A DNA stretch of 64,000 nt from DASXMT01 sp963803065 (GTDB taxonomy: Bacteria > Actinomycetota > Acidimicrobiia > Acidimicrobiales > RAAP-2), in NCBI GenBank assembly GCA_963803065.1, contig CAWDKW010000005.1, positions 1 to 64,000 of the forward strand, written 5' to 3'. A model generated the notes under the pieces. That model was not told the DNA's origin. It worked only from the letters and a program-made list of their open reading frames with translations, and searched no databases. Positions 27,801 to 37,813 of this stretch are shown in pieces (the first letter of the stretch is position 1; each line of letters begins with the position of its first letter). A program made the translations under genes and the position numbers.

Positions 27801-30800
27801 CCGGCGTCCCGGACACCATCACCTACTCCCTGGTCGAAGGGGCTCCCGCCTTCTTGTCCATCGACTCCGAGACCGGTGCAGTCTCGGGGACCCCGCCGAC
27901 GGGGACCACCAGCTTCACCTACTCGGTCACCGCCTCGAACGGCATCACCCCCGACGCCACCGCCGGGCCCTTCACGGTGACGGTCAGCCCGGCCAACGCG
28001 GCGCCCACCTTCACGGCCGATACCCCACCGCTGACGGCCACCGTCGGCACCCCCTACGCCTACACCTTCGCCGCCACGGGCGTCCCCGACACCATCACCT
28101 ACTCGCTGGTCGAAGGGGCTCCCGCCTTCTTGTCCATCGACTCCGAGACCGGTGCGGTCACCGGGACTCCGCCGACCGGCACCACCACCTTCACCTACTC
28201 GGTCACGGCCTCCAACGGCATCACCCCCGACGCCACCGCCGGCCCCTTCACCGTGACCGTCAGCCCGGCCAACGCGGCGCCCACCTTCACGGCCGATAGC
28301 CCGCCGCTCACGGCCACGGTCGGCACCCCCTACGCCTACACCTTCCCGCCACCGGCGTCCCCGACACCATCACCTACTCCCTCGTCGAAGGGGCTCCCGC
28401 CTTCTTGTCCATCGACTCCGAGACCGGTGCAGTCTCGGGGACCCCGCCCACGGGCACCACCAGCTTCACCTACTCGGTCACCGCCTCCAACGGCATCAGC
28501 CCCGACGCCACCGCCGGCCCCTTTGTCGTCACCGTCAGCCCGGCCAACGCGGCACCGACCTTCACGGCCGACACTCCGCCGACCACGGCCACGGTCGGCA
28601 CCCCCTACGCCTACACCTTCGCCGCCACGGGCGTCCCCGACACCATCACCTACTCCCTGGTCGAAGGGGCTCCCGCCTTCTTGTCCATCGACTCCGAGAC
28701 CGGTGCAGTCTCGGGGACCCCGCCCACCGGCACCACCACCTTCACCTACTCGGTCACCGCCTCGAACGGCATCACCCCCGACGCCACCGCCGGCCCCTTC
28801 ACGGTGACGGTCAGCCCGGCCAACGCGGCACCGACCTTCACGGCCGACACTCCGCCGACCACGGCCACGGTCGGCACCCCCTACGCCTACACCTTCGCCG
28901 CGACGGGCGTCCCCGACACCATCACCTACTCCCTCGTCGAAGGGGCTCCCGCCTTCTTGTCCATCGACTCCGAGACCGGTGCAGTCTCGGGGACCCCGCC
29001 GACCGGCACCACCACCTTCACCTACTCGGTCACGGCCTCCAACGGCATCACCCCCGACGCCACCGCCGGCCCCTTCACGGTGACGGTCAGCCCGGCCAAC
29101 GCGGCACCGACCTTCACGGCCGATTCCCCGCCGCTCACGGCCACGGTCGGCACCCCCTACGCCTACACCTTCGCCGCCACGGGCGTCCCCGACACCATCA
29201 CCTACTCGCTGGTCGAAGGGGCTCCCGCCTTCTTGTCCATCGACTCCGAGACCGGTGCAGTCTCGGGACCCCGCCGACCGGCACGACCACCTTCACCTAC
29301 TCGGTCACGGCCTCCAACGGCATCACCCCCGACGCCACCGCCGGCCCCTTCACGGTGACGGTCAGCCCGGCCAACGCGGCACCGACCTTCACGGCCGACA
29401 CTCCGCCGACTCACCGCCACGGTCGGCACCCCCTACGCCTACACCTTCCCGCCACGGGCGTCCCCGACACCATCACCTACTCCCTGGTCGAAGGGGCTCC
29501 CGCCTTCTTGTCCATCGACTCCGAGACCGGTGCAGTCTCGGGGACCCCGCCGACCGGCACCACCACCTTCACCTACTCGGTGACTGCCTCCAACGGCATC
29601 ACCCCCGACGCCACCGCCGGCCCCTTCACGGTGACGGTCAGCCCGGCCAACGCGGCGCCGACCTTCACGGCCGACACTCCGCCGACCACCGCCACGGTCG
29701 GCACCCCCTACGCCTACACCTTCGCCGCCACGGGCGTCCCCGACACCATCACCTACTCCCTGGTCGAAGGGGCTCCCGCCTTCTTGTCCATCGACTCCGA
29801 GACCGGTGCAGTCTCGGGACCCCGCCGACCGGGACCACCAGCTTCACCTACTCGGTCACCGCCTCCAACGGCATCACCCCCGACGCCACCGCCGGCCCCT
29901 TTTCGGTGACGGTCAGCCCGGCCAACGCGGCACCGACCTTCACCGCGGACACTCCGCCGACCACCGCCACGGTCGGCACCCCCTACGCCTACACCTTCGC
30001 CGCCACGGGCGTCCCCGACACCATCACCTACTCCCTGGTCGAAGGGGCTCCCGCCTTCTTGTCCATCGACTCCGAGACCGGTGCGGTCTCGGGACCCCAC
30101 CGACGGGGACCACCAGCTTCACCTACTCGGTCACGGCCTCCAACGGCATCACCCCCGACGCCACCGCCGGCCCCTTCACGGTGACGGTCAGCCCGGCCAA
30201 CGCGGCACCGACCTTCACCGCTGACACTCCGCCGACCACCGCCACGGTCGGCACCCCCTACGCCTACACCTTCCCGCGACGGGCGTCCCCGACACCATCA
30301 CCTACTCGCTGGTCGAAGGGGCTCCCGCCTTCTTGTCCATCGACTCCGAGACCGGTGCAGTCTCTGGGACCCCACCGACGGGCACGACCACCTTCACCTA
30401 CTCGGTCACGGCCTCCAACGGCATCAGCCCCGACGCCACCGCCGGGCCCTTTACGTCACCGTCAGCCCGGCCAACGCCGCGCCGACCTTCACGGCGGATA
30501 GCCCGCCGCTCACGGCCACCGTCGGCACCCCCTACGCCTACACCTTCCAGCGACCGGCGTCCCCGGACACCATCACCTACGCCCTGGCCAGCGGCGCCCC
30601 CACCTTCTTGTCCATCGACGCCACCACCGGGGCCGTCACCGGGACCCCGCCTACCGGCACCACCAGCTTCAGCTACTCGGTGACTGCCTCCAACGGCATC
30701 ACCCCCGACGCCACCGCCGGCCCCTTCATCGGTCACGGTCAGCCCGGCCAACGCGGCACCGACCTTCACGGCCGATACTCCGCCGCTGACGGCCACCGTC

Positions 30801-33761
30801 GGCACCCCCTACGCCTACACCTTCGCGGCCACGGGCGTCCCCGACACCATCACCTACTCGCTGGTCGAAGGGGCTCCCGCCTTCTTGTCCATCGACTCCG
30901 AGACCGGTGCGGTCTCTGGGACCCCACCGACGGGGACGACCACCTTCACCTACTCGGTCACGGCCTCGAACGGCATCAGCCCCGACGCCACCGCCGGGCC
31001 CTTTGTCGTCACCGTGAGCCCGGCCAACGCGGCGCCCACCTTCACGGCCGATAGCCCGCCGCTGACGGCCACCGTCGGCACCCCCTACGCCTACACCTTC
31101 CAAGCGACGGGTACCCCGGACACCATCACCTACGCCCTGGCCAGCGGCGCCCCCACCTTCTTGTCCATCGACCCGACCACCGGGGCGGTGAGCGGGACCC
31201 CGCCCACCGGCACGACCAGCTTCAGCTACTCGGTGACTGCCTCCAACGGAATCACCCCCGACGCCACCGCCGGCCCCTTTGTCGTCACCGTCAGCCCGGC
31301 CAACGCGGCGCCGACCTTCACGGCCGATAGCCCGCCGCTGACGGCCACCGCTGGCACCCCCTACGCCTACACCTTCCAAGCGACGGGTACCCCGAACACC
31401 ATCACCTACGCGCTGGCCAGCGGCGCCCCGACCTTCTTGTCCATCGACGCCACCACCGGGGCCGTCACCGGGACCCCGCCCACCGGCACGACCAGCTTCA
31501 CCTACTCGGTCACTGCCTCCAACGGGATCACCCCCGACGCCACCGCCGGCCCCTTTGTCGTCACCGTCAGCCCGGCCAACGCGGCGCCGACCTTCACGGC
31601 CGATAGCCCGCCGCTGACGGCCACCGCTGGCACCCCCTACGCCTACACCTTCCAAGCGACGGCGTACCCCGACACCATCACCTACTCACTGGCCAGCGGC
31701 GCCCCCACCTTCTTGTCCATCGACGCCACCACCGGGGCCGTCACCGGGACCCCGCCGACCGGCACGACCAGCTTCACCTACTCGGTCACTGCCTCCAACG
31801 GCATCAGCCCCGACGCCACCGCCGGGCCCTTTATCGTCACCGTGAGCCCGGCCAACGCCGCGCCCACCTTCACGGCCGATAGCCCGCCGCTGACGGCCAC
31901 CGCCGGCACCCCCTACGCCTACACCTTCCAAGCGACGGGTACCCCGGACACCATCACCTACGCCCTGGCCAGCGGCGCCCCCACCTTCTTGTCCATCGAC
32001 CCGACCACCGGGGCGGTGAGCGGGACCCCGCCCACCGGCACGACCAGCTTCAGCTACTCGGTGACTGCCTCCAACGGAATCACCCCCGACGCCACCGCCG
32101 GCCCCTTTGTCGTCACCGTGAGCCCGGCCAACGCGGCGCCGACCTTCACGGCCGATAGCCCGCCGCTGACGGCCACCGTCGGCACCCCCTACGCCTACAC
32201 CTTCCAAGCGACAGGCATCCCGGACACCATCACCTACGCCCTGGCCAGCGGCGCCCCCACCTTCTTGTCCATCGACGCCACCACCGGGGCCGTCACCGGG
32301 ACCCCGCCCACCGGCACGACCAGCTTCACCTACTCGGTCACCGCCTCCAACGGGATCAGCCCCGACGCCATCGCCGGGCCCTTCATCGTCACCGTGAGCA
32401 CGGCCAACGCCGCGCCCACCTTCACCGCCGACAGCTCCGCCGCGCACCGCCACCGTCGGCACCCCCTACGCCTACACCTTCCAAGCGACCGGCGTACCCC
32501 GGACACCATCACCTACGCCCTGGCCAGCGGGGCCCCCACCTTCTTGTCCATCGACCCGACCACCGGGGCAGTGAGCGGGACCCCGCCGGCCGGGACCACC
32601 AGCTTCACCTACTCGGTCACCGCCTCGAACGGGATCAGCCCCGACGCCACCGCCGGGCCCTTCATCGTCACCGTGAGCACGGCCAACGCGGCGCCCACCT
32701 TCACGGCCGATAGCCCGCCGCTGACGGCCACCGCCGGCACCGCCTACGCCTACACCTTCGCCGCCACCGGCGTCCCGAACACCATTACTTACGCGCTGGC
32801 CAGCGGCGCCCCGACCTTCTTGTCCATCGACGCCACCACCGGGGCCGTCACCGGGACTCCGCCGACCGGCACGACCAGCTTCACCTACTCGGTCACCGCC
32901 TCCAACGGCATCAGCCCCGACGCCACCGCCGGACCCTTCGTGATTACTGCGGCAGCTCCGCCGCCGCCGCCGCCACCACCGCCTCCGCCACCGCCGCCAC
33001 CACCGCCGCCGCCGCCACCACCGCCTCCGCCGCCACCGCCGCCACCGCCACCGCCGCCACCGCCACCACCACCGCCTCCGCCGCCGCCACCACCTTCGCC
33101 ACCGCCACCACCTTCGCCGCCGACACCAGCGCCGACTCCTTCGACACCGACACCGACGCCGACGCCAGGAACTGGAACCGCGCCTCAACCGACATCGTTG
33201 GGAACCACATTTCCTTCGGCGCTGGGACTTGGTCCGGTTATCGTCGCTCCGCCTCTGCAGTTCATCCCGTTCACGGCTCCTCCGCTCGAAGGACTCCCAG
33301 CCATCGCCACCCCGCTATTTGGTGCCGGCTCAGGTCTGCCGCGTAGCACGGGACGGGTCAGGCTCGCACTGGGCCACGCCACGATCGTGCCCGGGCAAGC
33401 GACGACAGTGAGGGGCACCGGATGTCCGGCCCGCCAGCCAGTGTTTCTCACGATCGGTGGCCGGCAGGTCGGTTCGGCGATAGCCAACGGGCAGGGCACG
33501 TTCACCGCGTTGATCACCCCGTCAGTCGAAAAGGCCGGGCAGGTCATGGTCACGGCCAGCTGCGGTGGGACTCAGATGACCTCGCTCCTTGCTGTCGTCA
33601 TCTCCTCTTCAGTATCGACACCGGCCGGGAGCACCGCCGCAGTGTTCGCGGTGTTCGTACTGCTCGCCCTGGTGCTGGTTCGGGGTCAGTACTCCAGCAG
33701 CGCCACCCGGCGTCGCAGGCGCCGAGGCGCGGCCGAGATCCTGGATGAAGAACAAGAGTGA
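24824..33761 (+). CDS. Giant repeat-built surface protein (adhesin-like), multiple frame breaks
   Basis: One secreted protein of about 2,970 residues. Order: signal peptide (LRSVLATVLVAGGCTLGVAG, cut at ASA); an N-terminal region with a motif, GSAGGDWNTASNWSTNSVP, typical of beta-helix adhesins; three and a half 176-residue Asn/Gly/Thr-rich repeats (25223-27026); a unique region; one divergent and 19 close putative Ig (He_PIG-like) domains of about 91 residues (27460-32937); nearly 50 prolines (32956-33120); an Ig-like domain (GHATIVPGQATTVRGTGC); a C-terminal membrane span (TAAVFAVFVLLALVLV); and an Arg-rich tail. There is no LPxTG or LAxTG motif, so it is membrane-anchored. About ten one-base slips between 28345 and 32500 change frame, but homology continues in the next frame each time. 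It sits between the FHA-cyclase and CNB genes. Role inferred: adhesion or surface layer. Confidence 0.85.
25223..27026 (+). repeat. 528-bp tandem repeats, three full and one partial copy
   Basis: Copies start at 25223, 25751, 26279 and 26807. The period is exactly 528 bases (176 codons), so the frame is preserved. Copies are nearly identical at the DNA level, even at silent sites. Examples of the few differences are GGGGCC versus GGCGCC at the first junction, and one C-to-T change in copy 3 (tgaccaataccgg). The fourth copy stops matching at about 27027. Such identity implies very recent duplication or ongoing gene conversion. Confidence 0.95.
27723..32937 (+). repeat. Nineteen ~273-bp repeats encoding putative Ig domains
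   Basis: The landmark GTPYAYTF recurs 19 times from about 27770 to 32730, with a mean spacing near 275 bases (91 codons plus indels). Two sequence classes alternate. Class 1 has TYSLVEGAPAFLSIDSETG (copies 1-10 and 12). Class 2 has TYALASGAPTFLSIDATTG (copies 11 and 13-19, with small variants). The class 1 copy inside the class 2 block points to recombination between copies. The pattern GTP-Y-x-Y ... LSID-x-x-TGAVxGTP fits the He_PIG putative Ig fold. Confidence 0.92.
32956..33120 (+). repeat. Polyproline tract
   Basis: A run of nearly 50 proline codons (CCG, CCA, CCT mixed) interrupted only by a few Ser near its end, followed by a Pro/Thr/Ser spacer to about 33180. It lies between the last Ig-like repeat and the C-terminal anchor, a place where a rigid stalk through the cell wall is expected. 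Confidence 0.9.
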
Positions 33762-33792
33762 CTCTTGCGGTACTGAACTCGGATCGACGCCG

Positions 33793-34794
33793 CTATCGCT
33801 CTTCGTCTTCGCGCCGATGTCCCTTGCTCAATTCCAGCAGGGCCTCGTGGTCGATATGGTCGCCGGGCACGACGGCCAGCTTGGTCGCGGTGACGGCCTT
33901 CAGGGTGGAGGTCCTCTTTCCCCCTTCGAGCAGTGCCCGCTCGCCCAGCAGGGCCCCGGGACCCAGTTCGGCCAAGGCTTCACCGTTGACTTCCACGCTG
34001 ACCACACCGTCGAGGATCAAGAAGAGCTCGCTCTCCTCCGCTCCTTGCTGGGTGATCACATCGCCGGCGCGTACCGAGCGAATGAGCGGAGCCACATCGC
34101 CTTGCATCAACGTGACAGATAATTGTCGCTCGAGCGCCGTCTCGACCGCGGTGGTCAGGGCGGGCGAGTCGGCATCGCCCCATGGGCTGTGCCGACCGAA
34201 CGCCGACTTGGACCAGTCGGAAAAGTCGATCAAGCCGCTCTTTGTCTCGATCTGACCCTGGCTGCCGTAGAGCCAGTGTCGGGGAAATGTGCTCGCTCCG
34301 ACCAGTTCATGGCCCGATGTCCCGTCGCTGCGAATCGTCAGGCCAAGTGTGGTCCACGCCAGCGGCGCGGAGAACTGTACGAAGGGAGCTCGTCGTACCC
34401 GGCGAGGAGCAGGCACGCCCGTTCGTCCCCCAGCAGTCTGGGTGAACACGACGGCATCGGGCTTCACCACGGGGTCGGGCCGGAGGTCGGGCAGCGAGGT
34501 GGCCTGAAATGTCGCCTGGCGACCGCCGACTCGAAGCGTCGTGGATCCGATCAGCCCGTTGCCGGATTGGCCCCACTCGACGATCCGACCGTCTTCCACT
34601 TCGATCCACGCCTGGAGCACGTTGGCGAATCGGAAGCGGTCGGCGTCCCGGAGCTCCATGATGTCGTCGAGGACGTCGGGAGGCGGCTGATCGTAGTGAG
34701 CCAGGCCCCAGGAAAACGGGAGCTTGGTCAAGGCACCGCTAATTGCCTCGGAGGGAATCCAACTGATGGAGGTCACCGCTGACTCAAATCGCAT
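33793..34794 (-). CDS. Cyclic-nucleotide-binding (CNB) domain protein
   Basis: A 333-residue protein. Residues 1 to about 210 form a domain I do not recognise (LPFSWGLAHYDQPPPDVLDD; WTTLGLTIRSDGTSGHELVG), which may bind a small molecule or enzyme partner. The C-terminal ~120 residues are a CNB domain: IRSVRAGDVITQQGAEESEL, FLILDGVVSVEVNG and a phosphate-binding cassette LGPGALLGERALLEGGKRTS. The cassette keeps the Glu and Arg that hold ribose and phosphate. No DNA-binding helix follows, so it is not a CRP-type regulator. The ATG at 34794 was chosen over upstream frames for lack of homology there. Convergent with the giant surface protein gene, 31 bases apart. It is the likely reader of the cyclase product nearby, by inference. 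Confidence 0.82.
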   Translation of the reverse strand: MRFESAVTSISWIPSEAISGALTKLPFSWGLAHYDQPPPDVLDDIMELRDADRFRFANVLQAWIEVEDGRIVEWGQSGNGLIGSTTLRVGGRQATFQATSLPDLRPDPVVKPDAVVFTQTAGGRTGVPAPRRVRRAPFVQFSAPLAWTTLGLTIRSDGTSGHELVGASTFPRHWLYGSQGQIETKSGLIDFSDWSKSAFGRHSPWGDADSPALTTAVETALERQLSVTLMQGDVAPLIRSVRAGDVITQQGAEESELFLILDGVVSVEVNGEALAELGPGALLGERALLEGGKRTSTLKAVTATKLAVVPGDHIDHEALLELSKGHRREDEER

Positions 34795-34997
34795 GAGGAC
34801 TCCTCTACGGTCACTCTGGGTCACCGAAGGAACCCGATACGTGCACGATATTGCCTGCGGGGATGCATTTCCACCGGTTCTGCCGACTTGCGGAAAGAGC
34901 ATCAAATGGCGGGGCGGTGAGGAGCCGGGCTGGTCGGTGTTGCCGAGCCTCGAGTGCGAGGAGCGCAAGCTATTGGCGGTCGATTCGTTCCTCTTAC

Positions 34998-35201
34998 GTG
35001 CCTAATTCGGAGGATTGGAAATACGAGGACTACCTGCACAGGGGCAAGGACTTCGGTCCCGCACAGGATGAGATCGAACGCCGTGAAAGGGCCGGTTGGT
35101 CACTGTGGAGCACCGAAGAGGTCGGCGATGATGCCGTTCTGCTCCAGTTCCGGTACCCGAGCGAATGGACGACCGAGGACCGAGGGGCCGGCCCGTCGTA
35201 G
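34998..35201 (+). CDS. Small acidic protein, unknown
   Basis: A 67-residue frame from the GTG at 34998 (VPNSEDWKYEDYLHRGKD). Composition is typical of a soluble coding sequence, with a plausible helix (AQDEIERRERAGWSLWSTEE) and a strand (DAVLLQFRYP), reminiscent of short DUF4177-like proteins, but the match is not clear. No ribosome site is visible. It begins the accessory region rich in toxin-antitoxin genes. Confidence 0.45.
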   Translation: MPNSEDWKYEDYLHRGKDFGPAQDEIERRERAGWSLWSTEEVGDDAVLLQFRYPSEWTTEDRGAGPS

Positions 35202-35293
35202 AAGCCGTCTGATGGCGCTCGACCGCAACCTCTGGCAACACCGGCGTCACCATTTGTCGATAGTCGCACCGGCTGACGTAGGGTAGTTGCCCT

Positions 35294-35688
35294 TCAGATT
35301 CCGATGACCTCGATCAGACTCCCGAGCCCGGTGAAGTCGTCGGGGTTGCGAGTGTAGAGCGCCAGCCCGTTGGCATGTGCGGTCGAGGCGATGAGCAGGT
35401 CGGCGATCCGGCGCCGATGGGAGCGACCGGTCTCGACGACAGCGGCTACGAGCTGACCGTAGCTACGCGCGGCAATGACATCGAAGGGAATCGGTTCGAA
35501 AGTCGCCTCGAGCTGCTGCAGTCGAGCCTGCCGACGGGCAGCCTCGGCGCCAGTCGAGGCGAGATGGGGACCTGCGGTCAGCTCAGCGAGGGTGATCGCA
35601 CAGATCGCTGCGTCGTCGGGGAGTGCCGCGCTGACATCAGGGTCGTCCCAATCGATGACGACGACGTGTCCAGCAGTCCGGTTGACAT
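35294..35688 (-). CDS. vapC: VapC-type PIN-domain toxin, one frame break
   Basis: A PIN-domain ribonuclease toxin. The ATG at 35688 directly follows the antitoxin stop codon and reads MSTGLLDTS, carrying the first catalytic Asp. A one-base shift near 35665 continues VVIDWDDPDVSAALPDDAAI. The next acidic sites are TLAELTAGPH (Glu) and RRRIADLLIASTAHANGLAL (Asp), and the end is TRNPDDFTGL. All four acidic PIN residues are present once the frames are joined. The target is likely an RNA such as tRNA or rRNA, as known for VapCs. Paired with the Phd-like antitoxin upstream. Confidence 0.82.
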
Positions 35689-35937
35689 CTACAGGCTCTG
35701 GTCGACGATGCGTTCGAGGTCGGACCTGAACTGCTCGAGATCGACGTGGGGCCCCGAGGCTGCGAGTGCCATGAGATCGGTCTTTGGCACAAAGGTCCGC
35801 CGGTCTCGGCGAATCGGTCGCAACTCGGCCACCGGGACACCGTTGCGGGTGACGACGAAGGTCTCCCCGGACGCGACGGCATCGATGACCTTCGCGTTGT
35901 CGTTGCGCAGCTGGCGTTGAGCAATGGTCTTGGCCAC
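35689..35937 (-). CDS. Phd/YefM-family antitoxin
   Basis: An 82-residue antitoxin from the GTG at 35937. The N-terminal Phd fold reads AQRQLRNDNAKVIDAVASGE, then TFVVTRNGVPVAELRPI. The C-terminal tail (PHVDLEQFRSDLERIVDQSL) would wrap the toxin. The stop TAG abuts the VapC ATG without a gap. A longer open frame upstream runs antisense through the Fic relic and was not used. The operon probably represses itself through the Phd DNA-binding fold. Confidence 0.85.
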   Translation of the reverse strand: MAKTIAQRQLRNDNAKVIDAVASGETFVVTRNGVPVAELRPIRRDRRTFVPKTDLMALAASGPHVDLEQFRSDLERIVDQSL

Positions 35938-35969
35938 ATAGTCGTTGTAGCACTCAGGGCTACGGCTTG

Positions 35970-36613
35970 CTACACGACCTCGTCGAGTCGCTGTAGGCGT
36001 TCTCGCACGTCGTCGAAGTTCGAATGCGAGTGCGTTGGTACTTGCTCGCGACGTATTCGTCGACCCACGCGCGGGTGCTTCGCCATTGGCCATCTGCTCC
36101 CTTCTGGGCCTTGAGCCGACCCCGCTCGATGGCCGCGCGAAGCGTGAACACGCTCTGGGTCCTGGTGGCCAGAGCGACGATTGGAACCAGCCGGTGGGGC
36201 CCAGCCACGGCGGGGACGACGAACCGGTAGAGATTGTCGGTGACCGATCGGGCGATGAGCTCGCCAAGAGGACCGGGATCACTGCTGTCGGCTCGCCGCA
36301 AGGCGTGGAGATAGCGGTTGCGGTCGCGGGTGTAGATGATGGCGGGGGGGTAGCCGAGGCGGACCAAGAGGAGGTTGAGGAGTATCCGACCGGTTCGCCC
36401 GTTGCCGTCAAGGAACGGATGGGTTCTTTCGAAGCCGGCGTGGGCAGCGGCGAGGGCCTCAACAGGATTGGCGTCGGCCGCGATCGTTACCAGCGAGTCA
36501 ACCCAGTCAGTCATTGTCGCGGGCACTTCGACCCACGACGGCGGGATCATCCCCCCCGGGAAAGGCCAGCCAGCCTTCCTCACCGCGCTCCGGCGGTCTG
36601 GCACTACGGTCAT
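35970..36613 (-). pseudogene. Fic-domain AMPylase, N-terminus lost and C-terminus frame-shifted
   Basis: A Fic-family protein that would transfer AMP to hydroxyl side chains. The catalytic motif HPFLDGNGRTGR is complete, followed by LLVRLGYPPAIIY and a winged-helix-like region (ERGRLKAQKGADGQWRSTRA). The usual ~120 N-terminal residues that form the first helices and the autoinhibitory or partner segment are missing. Homology starts only at WPFPGGMIPPSWVEVP, and the adjacent oxidoreductase gene begins at 36617 on the other strand. Near 35988 a one-base shift restores the natural end (NFDDVRERLQRLDEVV, stop at 35970). Probably inactive, or assembled wrongly. Confidence 0.75.
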
Positions 36614-36616
36614 GCC

Positions 36617-37627
36617 GTGAAGTTCTGGCTGCACTCGTTCCCTGTGCCTCGGCACGCCGCCGACGTCGCCGTCACCGCCGAGCGCCAGGGCTACCACGGC
36701 TTCTTGCTGGCAGACAGCCAGACGCTGGTGGGGGACCCATACGTCGAGCTCGGCCTCGCCGCAGCCGCCACCTTCACCATCCAGCTCGGGGTAGCAGTGA
36801 CGAACCCGGTCACCCGGCATCCCTCGGTGACGGCCGGGGCCATCGCGACCATCCAGGTGGAGTCCGGAGGCCGTGCGGTCCTCGGTCTCGGCCGCGGCGA
36901 CTCCGCCCTCCGCCTCATCGGCGAGTCGCCGGCGGGCATCTCGAGCCTCGAAGCCGGGCTCCGGTCGGTCCGTGCCTATCTGCGCGGGGAGACAGTGGGG
37001 GCAGACGGTCCCAGCGCCCGGCTCACCTGGTTGCCAGCCGACCTGCCGAGTGTGCCCGTCGACGTGGCCGCCAGTGGTCCGGCCACCATCGCTCTGGGCG
37101 CGACCGTCGCCGACCGACTCACCTTCAACCTGGGGGCCGACGCCTCACTGCTCGGGTGGGGCGTGTCCCTTGCTCGACAGGCCCGCGAGCGCGCCGGCCT
37201 GGACCCGGGCGGGATCGACCTCGGTGCGTACGTCAACGTCTCCTGCGACCCCGACCGGGCCACGGCGGTCTCGATGGTGCGGGGGAGCGCGTCGATCTTC
37301 ATCCGGTTCGTGGCCGAGGCCATGGCCCACGGGGTGCCAGTGGGCGGCGAGGACCGGGCCGTTGTGGAAGCCGTGGAGCACGCCTACCAGGAGGCCGCAC
37401 ACGGCCTGGCCTCGAGCGAGCAGGCCAGCGCGGCGCCCGACGCCTTCCTCGAGCGGTTCACCCTCGCCGGACCCGCTCCCGAGCTCGTCGACCGCCTGGC
37501 CGGCCTCTCGGAGCTCGGGCTACAACGGATCGTGGTGGTGCCCGCATCGCGTGACGCCGATCCCTCCTTTGTGGCCGAAAGTACCGCGCGCTTCGCAGAC
37601 GAAGTCATCCCCCACCTCGGCCACTGA
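36617..37627 (+). CDS. LLM-class (F420-dependent-type) oxidoreductase
   Basis: A 336-residue TIM-barrel oxidoreductase of the luciferase-like class, whose actinobacterial members usually use coenzyme F420. Markers are the N-terminal strand VKFWLHSFPVPRHAADVAVT, the segment LGVAVTNPVTRHPSVTAGAI, LGLGRGDSALRLIG and the cofactor-phosphate loop DVAASGPATIALGATVADRL. The GTG at 36617 is the natural family start; the frame is open further upstream, but that part is antisense to Fic. The frame is intact. No partner genes indicate the substrate. Confidence 0.88.
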   Translation: MKFWLHSFPVPRHAADVAVTAERQGYHGFLLADSQTLVGDPYVELGLAAAATFTIQLGVAVTNPVTRHPSVTAGAIATIQVESGGRAVLGLGRGDSALRLIGESPAGISSLEAGLRSVRAYLRGETVGADGPSARLTWLPADLPSVPVDVAASGPATIALGATVADRLTFNLGADASLLGWGVSLARQARERAGLDPGGIDLGAYVNVSCDPDRATAVSMVRGSASIFIRFVAEAMAHGVPVGGEDRAVVEAVEHAYQEAAHGLASSEQASAAPDAFLERFTLAGPAPELVDRLAGLSELGLQRIVVVPASRDADPSFVAESTARFADEVIPHLGH

Positions 37628-37813
37628 ATCCGACGCCCGACTCCGAAGGTGCGTGATTGCGCCAACCTGCCGGACTCAACGTCGATGAAGCGCTGGTCTC
37701 GGTTCTGCTGCGGCCCGCTCTCGACATCCCAGGGGATAGCCTTTCTGCCGTCGGATCTTCCTCGGTTGTCGCGGCGTCGTGCGGGGCACTGTCTGGACCA
37801 GCAAAGAGCGGCC

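Noticed and set aside
25223..32937. CRISPR-like array
   Set aside because: The repeats are 528 and 273 bases, coding and without unique spacers; no cas genes are present.
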